Positions 1-64,000 of a DNA stretch of 64,000 bases are shown here, piece by piece. A program made the translations under genes and the position numbers. Position 1 is the stretch's first letter. Each line of letters opens with the position of its first letter. The stretch covers positions 11,773,754-11,837,753 of the forward strand of contig NC_088649.1 in the NCBI RefSeq assembly GCF_964019385.1, read 5' to 3'. The notes beneath the pieces are model-generated. The model made no database searches. It was not told where the DNA came from and was given only the letters and a program-made list of their open reading frames with translations. Source of the stretch: Sycon ciliatum. Taxonomy: Eukaryota > Porifera > Calcarea > Leucosolenida > Sycettidae.

Positions 1-1491
1 AGATTTTAGCACCCAAGGCTTGATCCTGTGCTGGAGGCATACACAAAGACTTCCTGACATGCATGTACATGACTTCCACACCAGCCACTGACTGTAGTCT
101 TCAGTAGTTCAGAGTAGTATTGTTGAGCCCCATCTATCACATCTCCCAGCATGCTGGACGCGCTGGGTAGCCTCACCACGTCTCCTGAGCACGTCTAGCT
201 TTCCGCCTACACACAAGCCGCGCTCTGACTTGGTCAGGACGTGCGCTGTGTGCGCTGTAAATGTAAAGCAAGGTTTCAAGTGTCACGCTCTTGAAACAGC
301 ACCAGTGCGGAACAACTACAGCCCTTGTCAAACTTGTCGCGCGCCTCCTGGATTGTAGACAGTACTTGAACCGATTTTTCTTGGTCTGCACTCTGTTTAT
401 TGCCGGCATTGAGGGGCTGGGCTGGTGGCAAAACTGACGCCTGATCGAAATTCTCCTTCGCATGGCCGTCCAGCTCGATCAGCGTTGCGTCCTGCTATTC
501 CACATCCAACTCTCCTTGGCACTGCTGTCATCAGAACTGCGATTGGACCAGGCCAAAAAATGACTATTCATCGTAAAGGAGTTCGGATGAAACCTCTGGG
601 AGAAGCCCACACCAATTATTGGAGCTAGCGACTGTCTTCTGCTTCGTTCCGCCATGACTCTCACCTTGTGATCTTCAAAAATCGACAGACCGTGACGTTT
701 TGTTCTTTTTCTCGAAAAAATTACGAAGCACCTAAGGTCGGTTTTCGCAGAGCGCGGGTCAAATGTGTTATTTAGGCAGACTGGACCATTGTGCAAGTCA
801 TAAAGAAGAAATGGGGCAGATACACGACTTACATTTTTCAAAACCTGGCTTCGTGTTATGTGTAATTTGTGTCAAAATTGTAGTATTTCAACATGACAAT
901 ATCACTGGCTGTATTTCTCTTATATGGTACTTAACCCCTGCTATAAATGTGTTGTTTAGGAAGACTGGTGTATTGTGCAAGTCATAAAGAAGAAATGGGG
1001 CAGATACACGACTTACAATTTTCAAAAACCAGCTTCGTGTTATGTGCAATTTGGGTCAATTTTTAGTATTCGGATTAACCTGGGATACGACTCTGAACAG
1101 TTCTGAACAGTTACCGCAACACTACACGCCGTCTCATAACTGCTGCTGTTACCATCACTGCTATCAAGTAGTTCGGACATGGCAGGAGCTAAACAATTTG
1201 CTGGTAGTCTTTCAAAGAATGCTGGCGAGTGATGGGCTGTAAACGAAATGTGCTGCCTCAAAAAATTAAAAAACTAGACACCCATGCGGCACGCTTGGAG
1301 GTGAAGTACAGAAGGCGAGTCGATCCGAGTATGACCTTTCGGACTGGACTGGACTGAACTATTCCAAAAATAACAACGAGGGGTTACGGGTGCGAGTCAA
1401 CCCCTGTGACACGGATTTCTGTGCCGTGTCACCTCCCTAGTTTGAGTACGACTCCCTGGTCATGAGTAATTCTAGCAGTGCTAAGACTAAC
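1..1491. other. No gene recognised; contains a spaced direct duplication
   Basis: No convincing coding exon is visible. The remaining USP32 exons (the block after the CxxC motif, with the His box) are not found here and should lie left of the window. The stretch 766-890 recurs at about 950-1072: both share a run beginning gtgcaagtcataaagaag and ending near the gcttcgtgttatgtg motif, with small differences. It is a diverged direct duplication with a period of about 185 bp. Confidence 0.5.
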
Positions 1492-27934
<26,443 letters not shown>

Positions 27935-28511
27935 GATGACACTAGACAAGAACTACTAATGAACCATAGCTCAATGAAGAAAGAAGAACAGCTACCAACA
28001 AGTATAGAACACTTGTTTGTTTCCTCCTCACTCAGTTCACTTTTTTGTATTTTCTCAGCAGTTTTGACTTGGCTTGAATGCGCTGAGTAGGATTAGTGTG
28101 TGTGCATTGAGCATTTGAGGTTGATCTGGCAGCGCTGCATGCAGATGCAGGATCCAAGCCAAGGAGGTTTGATGAAACTTTGATCTCGGCCTCTGTTATG
28201 ACGTCACCCTTTACGTGCACATATCGGATGAGTGACGTCAGCCAGCCAGCTTTTCTTCATCAATTTTTTTTCTTCACTGCAGATCGATGATTATGCGATA
28301 TGCCGACACAAAAAACGTGAACAGAAAACGAAAAACAAAATCTTGAAAAAGCTCAGCATGCAGCAGCAGTCCTACGTGTATTTGCCAAGACGATGCCCTT
28401 CTTGTAGATTTTCCTCGGACAAAAGGGTTTATTTGAAGGCTACAAGTGTAGTTAGCTTGAACCTGAACGGTAGGTAGTGGCTGAAGCCTTTAGAACTTCA
28501 CCCATTTAGTC
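27935..28511. promoter_or_regulatory. Divergent (bidirectional) USP32/VMP1 promoter with two CRE palindromes
   Basis: The 577 bp separating the USP32 ATG (27934, minus) from the VMP1 ATG (28512, plus). It contains TGACGTCA at 28199-28206 and again at 28233-28240, 34 bp apart. That octamer is the full CREB/ATF palindrome. Between them is ttacgtgcac, which includes the RCGTG core also used by HIF/bHLH-PAS factors. No TATA box in good context was seen. The transcription start sites are unknown. Confidence 0.65.
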
Positions 28512-56984
<28,473 letters not shown>

Positions 56985-59150
56985 TGTGTTCACCAATGCC
57001 TGAGTGATATTATTAGACCTGCAGCTACAGCAGCTGTTGTACCCAGCAGTGACACGGACGGTGACATAGCTTTGTCACATTGCCACCCCCCTGTACAGTT
57101 ACTTACTCCACTCAGTAACTGTCATTACCTAGTACTGGTGTGCATACTGCTACCCTCTGCTCATGCTACTACTGCTGGTAGTGCAGCTGCTGGTGCAGCT
57201 GCAGCCTGTTGCTAACTCAACGTGAGTATTGTGTCGCTTCGGCTGATGACTATTCATTGTGCCATCAACATACCAAAAAAACTCTCCTTTTTCTCTCACA
57301 CACTCTCTCTCTCTCTCTCTTTCTTTTCTCTTTCTTTTCTCTTTCTGTCTCTCATATTTCTTCTCAGAGTTTTCTTATATGCAGCTTGGGCACTTTGCTA
57401 GCCAGCTTGCAACCTGCTGCTGTGTTTTGTGTTTGGTTCCCAGACTGCGGGCAGCTGAGATACACCTGTGCGCACTTGTATGTTAGTGCTTATTATCTCC
57501 CAATCTCCCAATCTCCCACTGTTCACTTTATTCTTACAGTATCCTTAACTGAATCTTTGGCATTCATCCATTGCTATGGTTATTGTCCAGCTGACGACAC
57601 AATGCAGCATGACCTCATTGTTTCGAGGCTTCTTCTTTTTCACAGCGTTCTGCTCATGCCTAGCCTGTGCCTCTTAATACTTCAAGACGTTTGCTGACAA
57701 CAGCATGCCAATGTCCAAACTACTGCGCACTTGTTTGCAGGTGAGCTGAATATCACCCTGCTTTCCTTCCCAGTGTGGTTCGCGGCACCTAGAATGGAGT
57801 GATGTTAGTGCATTGCATTGTGCTGAGCACTGTGGCCCATTGTGGGGTGTCTCTACTACGCAGGGAATGTTGGACTTTGAGGTCGATTTGCTGACTGTTC
57901 CATCAGGAAAAATCCTTGCGTGAGAAGAGTGCCATATATGGCACACTTGCAAGAAGAAAAAGCCAGAAGAAAGAAGAAAATGCCAAATATGGTGTGGATT
58001 TTTGCGGTTGCCATGACAACAGTTCATTTTTCTCCAAAAATTGGCCGTCACCATGGCAACCGCACAATTCCGCACCATATATGGTTGGTTTGTAGCAGCT
58101 GCTCCAGGCCGCTGTGTGGGTGCTGGTCCAGCTGGCTGGCTGCAGGGCCCACGGGCAGGGGGGCATACAGGCAGCAGGGAGGGGGCATACAGCTGGGGTA
58201 CCTGCATGGCTGGTTGGTTCCTAGGCGGTATATACTAGTACCACAGGTGCTACATTAGCAACCCGTTATTTGCCAGTTGCTATGGAAACTCACAAGTCTC
58301 ATCATACAGGTTCCATTGAAAGTGTTGATAAAAATTCATCTGAATGTGCACAAAATTTGTGTCAACAATATTGTTTGATCTAGAGAAATAATTAAAAATG
58401 GAAGATCAGAACGAACAAGGAAAGATTGTCATAAAGGACAAGGGATGATAGAAAGGACTTCAAAAGTGCAAGAGACCAGCATGAAAGCTTCAGCTACAAA
58501 ATTAATTTAAAAAAATAGAAAATACCGGGAACGGGGAAAGCAATGTGCAGATGAGGCACAGTCCCAGTCACATACAGATCAATGGATGCATAGCAGCATG
58601 TAGGTAAACGGTAACCAGTAAACATAGAAAACAGACTGCAAGAATCACCATAGGACATCAACTAATGCAACTTATTACAAGCAACTACACAAGACAATTC
58701 TGAAAACAGGCAAATTACGGTATCAAGTGTCCATGGCGATACACTGTCTACATGTATATCTACTGTGGTCTATGGTGTACCAGTGACCAGTGGTGTACTA
58801 GTGATCTAGAAATCCAGGGGAAATCGAGCAGCACACTGATTTCCTACTACATTGCACATGTGTCGTCAAAATGGATCAGAAAATGGATCAGAATTTCTGA
58901 TCAATTGGAAAAATATGCAACTAATTTGACTCTCACAATCGGATTCAAGTTCATTGAGCAGCACTGTCTATTGGCGAGGCCCGGCTTCATTCCCCACCAC
59001 TGCAGCAATGACAGTGAACATGACGAGCAATAATTCAAGCGTAGCAACACCAGTCTACATTCCAGTTGAGCACGCTTGACTCGATACATTGAGCCAGTTT
59101 AACTATGCAGTTCATTGTTTACTAGACTTGAAGTTGTGATCTCGATTCAG
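56985..59150. other. VMP1 3' flank; X-box-like motifs, no gene recognised
   Basis: Probably starts with the VMP1 3' UTR; no polyadenylation site could be fixed. GTTGCCATGACAAC (58007-58020), GTCACCATGGCAAC (58047-58060) and GTTGCTATGGAAAC (58276-58289) fit the RFX X-box pattern GTHNYYATRRNAAC. The first two are the mirrored arms of an inverted repeat (about 57988-58080). Confidence 0.5.
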
Positions 59151-59153
59151 CCA

Positions 59154-59298
59154 GTGTCTCTGAGCTTTGTTGACGAGACCCGGGGATGAGGCTGAAACAA
59201 CTTGCTGCCCACGGATATCTGCAATGTAGATCGGGAACTTTTGTTGCTATTCACATCATCACTGGCCAAGGTCCAGCCTTGAGCAGTTGCACCCTGCA
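59154..59298 (-). CDS. Possible terminal exon of an unknown minus-strand gene
   Basis: After a fair acceptor (tctgtgttgcag) an open frame of about 47 codons begins ATAQGWTLASDDVNSNKSS and ends STKLRDTG then TGA. No family recognised and no upstream partner exon identified with confidence. May be chance. Confidence 0.25.
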
Positions 59299-59395
59299 AC
59301 ACAGAAACAGAGAGGAGTACAGAATGCATTCAGTGGCGCCATCCCTCAGCCAACCTTTAGCTATGCAGATTTACATTCTTCTTCGTACTTCTCCT

Positions 59396-59802
59396 TAAGG
59401 CCGCAACCACACTACGTAAAAATCACAGTACAAATTTTCATGCATTTACAAGTCGGTACGCAACCACACTACACTTTTTGGTCTGCATAGATGACGTTTT
59501 CACGCGACCAGCACGTGACGTTGTCGTACCAAAGCGTGTGCCATGCGCTGGAAAAGACCGGGAATTTAATTAAAAAACAATGCTGATGCTGATGCTATGT
59601 ACGATGACCCGGTACAAAAGCAAAGTTGTACACAGCAGAAGGAGCGCGAAAACGACGAAAACGACAAACGTGGCTTTCTACAGGGGTGCGCCAGTTGCTG
59701 AAAACCTACAAAGCGCATTTTGCATTTCGCACGCGTCGGCATGACGATTTCTACTGTAATGCCGTTTGTACGTGATTTTGTACCTAGTGTGGTTGCAGCC
59801 TT
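59396..59802. mobile_element. MITE with AAGGCCGCAACCACACTA ends
   Basis: aaggccgcaaccacactacg at the left is mirrored by tagtgtggttgcagcctta at the right. Confidence 0.7.
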
Positions 59803-59803
59803 A

Positions 59804-60056
59804 CAGTGCATTTCAAAACTATAGACGCGTAGGGTTTTTGAAATATTTCAAATTTGGCTGGAACTTTTTGAGAATAGTTTTCGGAATATTGCTCAGGATC
59901 GCTCCACAATTACTCCCATATAGTTTCTAAAGGATTGGATAACAGACGCCCAATTTGGAAAAAATTATGCACAAAGTGATCACAGATTTTATGTTGTATA
60001 GATGCTGGCATAACGGTTTTTGCCTAGGTACGCGTCTATAGTTTTGAAATGGACTG
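59804..60056. mobile_element. Tc1/mariner-type MITE
   Basis: TA-flanked; cagtgcatttcaaaactata and tatagttttgaaatggactg. It abuts another MITE on its left. Confidence 0.8.
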
Positions 60057-61976
60057 TAGTAAGGACGCAAAGCCTGAAATCGAAATTCCACCACTTGCAG
60101 CCCTCTGGGCGCCGAGTCGAATGGTGTTGGTCTGAGGAAACTGTATCTCTCCATTCGCCCCTATATTCCTAATCAAGTTCACGCACCACCACCGGTATTG
60201 TAAAAGTGCGCCCTCTGGATAGCGAGTGGCACGGAAATACACTTGAAAAGCCATTTCGTTCTTATAGAAGCACAGACAAAGATGAAACTTTCAGAACCCG
60301 TAGTCTCCTGGCCGCTAAATGGAAAGGGGTTGGTCCGAGGAGGCTACGTTACAGCGTTCAACGCTTACTCCCAACCAAATGCAGTCCCACTAGATTACTT
60401 TTGCACCAGTCAGCTGATGCGGATCAGCTGATAAAGCACAGTGCCACTACTGTCACTGCATGCACCAGAATACCTGCAGGCTGCTGGTGCACTAGGGAAT
60501 GCTACATTAGCAAATACTCGCTGGTGCGCTAGCAAATTCTGCAGTAGTGAATCCTGCACTAGGGAATACTGCACTAGAGAATGCTGCACTAACACTGGTG
60601 AGCTAGTGAGTATTTGCTAGTGCACTAGCAAATACTCACTAGCTCACTGGTGAATACTCGCTGGTACACCAGTGAATGGTGCACATCATCAGAGTAGGTA
60701 TGAACAGTGAAGTACTGTAGAGCCATGTAGTCATTGGTAGCAAGGCTTGAATGATGAATGCCAGCTTTCTCACACCAAAGACATTTGATACAGCACCCTG
60801 ACGACTACAGGTTCTGAAACGGTTTCATATTCGTGATGCTTCAATATAGATGCTGAGCGAATATCAAACGTAGAAGAGAAGGGACAAACTAGATACGGAG
60901 TTTAATTCTGACCCGACACGCCGTCACAACCTGCACGTCAGTAAAACGCACGTCACATGTCACTACATGTTATGCATACAATTGCATGGAACACAGTAGG
61001 ATCATTGGGGTTCAATTCTGTTGTTTCCGCATAGCCTTGCCCTTCATTTTCATGTTCGATAATCCTGAGCTACTCAAGTTGAATTGGTGTTCTGTTTTGC
61101 TGCTTTGAGGTGTAGTTGGACCGTATTGTCAAGTATCTTGTTGGTGTCCTCGTCAATATCAAGTTCGCAATCGACACTTATTTGGTTGCCATAGGACTCA
61201 TTTCGTTGTGCTCATATCCCCCCCCCCCCCCCCTTGATCTTTTGTTATAACTATGAACGTTAGTTGGAAGGTTGTAGGTGTGCACAGGAGAGATATGTTG
61301 GAGCTAGGCGCCTGGTCGTTAGATATCTCAGTACTCTGTCGGTTTGGTGGCTAGTTGTTACACTTTCTGACTGTATATCATCTAGTTACAGTGGCGAGTA
61401 GTTGCTCATAATTCGCCGGAATCCAGGCGCGGTCCCTTCTCCTTTCTACATCATTATTATAGTAGGGCCAGCTCTTCCAATCTCAGCTGAGGCACGGGTT
61501 AATTACGGAGTACAGGACAGACTGTGGAGCATCCAACTATCTCGGCCCAATGCCATTTAACACCCAGACAGTGGGAGTGGTAAGATCTAGTTTAGGCCCT
61601 ACACGGTACTTCTCCTTTAAACTGGAGACAAACTACATTACACTTACAATTTCAAGATGCGACCGTCGGACTCATTCACTGCTGCGTGTAGCCGCCTGGT
61701 CACCTTGGGAACTGAAGCCGACTGCAGACTGTGTCATGTAGCTACTGCAGTAGTCCTTGCTTCACTAGCTGTCACTCTGCACAGGGTACACAGGGTACAC
61801 AGAGAACACATACACAGCATAGAACATGCAGAGGAGTTATACAGTGATCCACAGAGACAGGTACTGGCCTTGTCACAGTACCAGTGTCGGGTGCCGAAGA
61901 ACTGGCGGCGGCGGGGGGGGGGGGGGGTGGGAGGGGGATCAGCATCCTAGCCTAGGCCATTCCTATTTTCATGTAC
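60057..61976. other. No gene recognised; degenerate gctagtgcactag repeats
   Basis: Region 60480-60680 is a degenerate array of gcactagcaaatactc and gcactagggaatac motifs. Several open frames (for example minus 60254-60036) have no recognisable similarity. A C run at 61218-61233 and a G run at 61913-61927 may be assembly-sensitive. Confidence 0.45.
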
Positions 61977-62312
61977 CGTAAAGTACCGCCAGAGCGCCCC
62001 GACCATCTCGTCCTTTCGTGGTCGTATTGTGGAGGTGGTCTCCTGTGTGTAGGTCATACGACACGAACTTTGCACACATCATCGCACGTTCTGCAGACAA
62101 TCCATACCTTCGAGTGGACACGCGCTCCACACAAAACCTGCCATTAAGTGTGACCGTAGTACACTAAGATTCTCACACCGTACAAACTAAGGTTCTCACA
62201 CCGCACAAACTTCGTTGCACTCTGCCATACGATTTTCCTTTCCCTGGCTGTAAACTCAAGGTGGAGTGCTCTCGCGAGACGGGGCGCTCTGCCGGCGGTA
62301 CTTTAGTTTACG
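61977..62312. mobile_element. MITE with CGTAAAGTACCGCCAGAGCG ends
   Basis: The left end cgtaaagtaccgccagagcg is mirrored by cgctctgccggcggtacttt at 62285-62305. A related but diverged sequence (gtaagctactgccagatcac) begins near 44450, suggesting a family. Confidence 0.65.
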
Positions 62313-62321
62313 CTAGTACTA

Positions 62322-63176
62322 CAGTCTATGCACAGCCGTTGAGTCACCATCTATACAGTCTATGCACAGCCGTTGAGTCACCATCTATACAGTCTATGCA
62401 CAGCCGTTGAGTCACCATCTATACAGTCTATGCACAGCCGTTGAGTCACCATCTATACAGTCTATGCACAGCCGTTGAGTCACCATCTATACAGTCTATG
62501 CACAGCCGTTGAGTCACCATCTATACAGTCTATGCACAGCCGTTGAGTCACCATCTATACAGTCTATGCACAGCCGTTGAGTCACCATCTATACAGTCTA
62601 TGCACAGCCGTTGAGTCACCATCTATACAGTCTATGCACAGCCGTTGAGTCACCATCTATACAGTCTATGCACAGCCGTTGAGTCACCATCTATACAGTC
62701 TATGCACAGCCGTTGAGTCACCATCTATACAGTCTATGCACAGCCGTTGAGTCACCATCTATACAGTCTATGCACAGCCGTTGAGTCACCATCTATACAG
62801 TCTATGCACAGCCGTTGAGTCACCATCTATACAGTCTATGCACAGCCGTTGAGTCACCATATACAGTCTATGCACAGCCGTTGAGTCACCATCTATACAG
62901 TGGCATGCACAGCCGTTGAGTCACCATCTATACAGTCTATGCACAGCCGTTGAGTCACCATCTATACAGTCTATGCACAGCCGTTGAGTCACCATCTATA
63001 CAGTCTATGCACAGCCGTTGAGTCACCATCTATACAGTCTATGCACAGCCGTTGAGTCACCATCTATACAGTCTATGCACAGCCGTTGAGTCACCATCTA
63101 TACAGTCTATGCACAGCCGTTGAGTCACCATCTATACAGTCTATGCACAGCCGTTGAGTCACCATCTATACAGTGG
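62322..63176. repeat. 34-bp minisatellite, about 25 copies
   Basis: The unit acagtctatgcacagccg plus ttgagtcaccatctat is repeated head to tail with almost no divergence. One unit lacks ct near 62856, and two read acagtggcatg (near 62898 and 63172). It abuts a MITE at its left and lies downstream of VMP1. Confidence 0.95.
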
Positions 63177-63761
63177 CATGCCGCTGTGCTTGGTGACATC
63201 CTAGCCCGCCTGTTAGTTCTTCGACAACGCTCTGTTCTCCGGCACCCAACAGCGCTGTAGTTAATAGTACCATGATGGATTGGAGTACATTACGTAGCTG
63301 AATGACACCATAACATTACATGCATTAATTATATGCATGCAGTGCTGTAGTGCTGGTCGATTTACATCCAGCATTCGGAGTCTAAGTCGCAGCGGCAATT
63401 TCTGACTTTTTTCAAGGGTTTTTCCTGTGCCAGTCAGTGGATGCCTGGGTGCCTAACATGTGATTTCTTGTTCTACAGGCATTGTGCGACAGTTCAGATC
63501 CTGGTGGCTACAGGGGTAGTGCTGAATATAGTCAATTGTTTCATCATGCGTACGCCTTTGGGTGTTGATTCACATGGTGGTGGTATCGGTGTAAGGAAGC
63601 TAGCTGCCAAACACAGAGGAGGCTGACGAACGAAAACCAAAAACGTACATGACAATGCTGCCAGACTAGATTCGGTTCTCATACCAAGGTCAAAGAGGAT
63701 CAGATTTCATTAACACACGCCAATGTGAGACGGTGAAGTGGCCAAGTACAGTACCTTTGAA

Positions 63762-63920
63762 AGAACAAAGTTGGGTGATTTCCAGCCCGTCCTCCTCCAC
63801 CAAAACCACCACTGTGTCCACCACGGGGTGAAAATCCACCACTACCACCCTGACCGTCGCCACCACCACCATCACACTGGGACTGAGAAACAATGCCAGT
63901 TTGCCCATACTGACTGACCA
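63762..63920 (-). CDS. Possible Gly-rich coding fragment at the right edge
   Basis: An open minus frame reads SQYGQTGIVSQSQ, then a Gly-rich run with SGGFSPRGGHSGGFGGGG, ending before a GTACTG that could be a donor. The neighbouring copy (63921-64000) repeats the SQYGQTG block out of frame. Composition recalls RNA-binding low-complexity regions, but it may be only a GGT-repeat artefact. The gene, if real, continues beyond 64000. Confidence 0.25.
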
Positions 63921-64000
63921 ATGGCTACCCACCACCACCATCACACCGGGAAAAACCATGCCAGTCTGCCCATACTGACTGACACCACCACCACCATCAC

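Noticed and set aside
61550-61950. Plus-strand open frames near 61.6 kb
   Set aside because: No recognisable similarity, poor start context and no consistent splice sites.
62322-63176. CRISPR-like array
   Set aside because: 34-bp units are head to tail without unique spacers, in a eukaryotic genome; it is a minisatellite.

Overview
This is intron-rich metazoan DNA. It is packed with microsatellites, minisatellites, short inverted-repeat DNA transposons (MITEs) and retroelement remnants, and shows no prokaryotic features. Proteins, GT-AG introns and element types (Penelope-like, DIRS-like, tRNA-derived SINE, hammerhead ribozymes) fit an invertebrate animal, possibly marine and early-branching. 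I cannot name the species.

Two genes fill about 55 kb head to head. On the minus strand, positions 27934 down to 1492 hold 31 recognisable exons of a USP32-type ubiquitin protease: EF-hands, DUSP, ubiquitin-like segment and the N-terminal part of the USP catalytic domain with the Cys box. The His-box exons must lie left of position 1. On the plus strand, 28512 to 56984 hold 15 exons of a VMP1 homologue, a multi-spanning ER protein of the SNARE-associated/VTT family involved in autophagy and lipid scrambling. It carries an unusual SAP-like N-terminus. The start codons are 577 bp apart and the shared promoter holds two perfect TGACGTCA palindromes. In human both genes map to 17q23, so this may be ancient linkage.

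Region by region: 1-1.5 kb no gene found; 1.5-28 kb USP32 with repeat-rich introns; 28 kb shared promoter; 28.5-57 kb VMP1 with introns carrying piggyBac-, hAT- and Tc1-type MITEs, a DIRS-like gag remnant, a Penelope-like remnant, two tandem tRNA-Gly-derived SINEs and a roughly 460-bp (GT)n; 57-64 kb downstream sequence with X-box-like motifs, MITEs, a 34-bp minisatellite and only weak hints of a further minus-strand gene.

The most interesting signals are several hammerhead ribozyme motifs (one essentially perfect, in a tandem retrozyme-like arrangement), an exact 10-bp duplication that breaks the VMP1 frame, a duplicated 3' splice site in VMP1, a perfect 98-bp-arm hairpin, and microsatellite strand orientation that flips at the divergent promoter.
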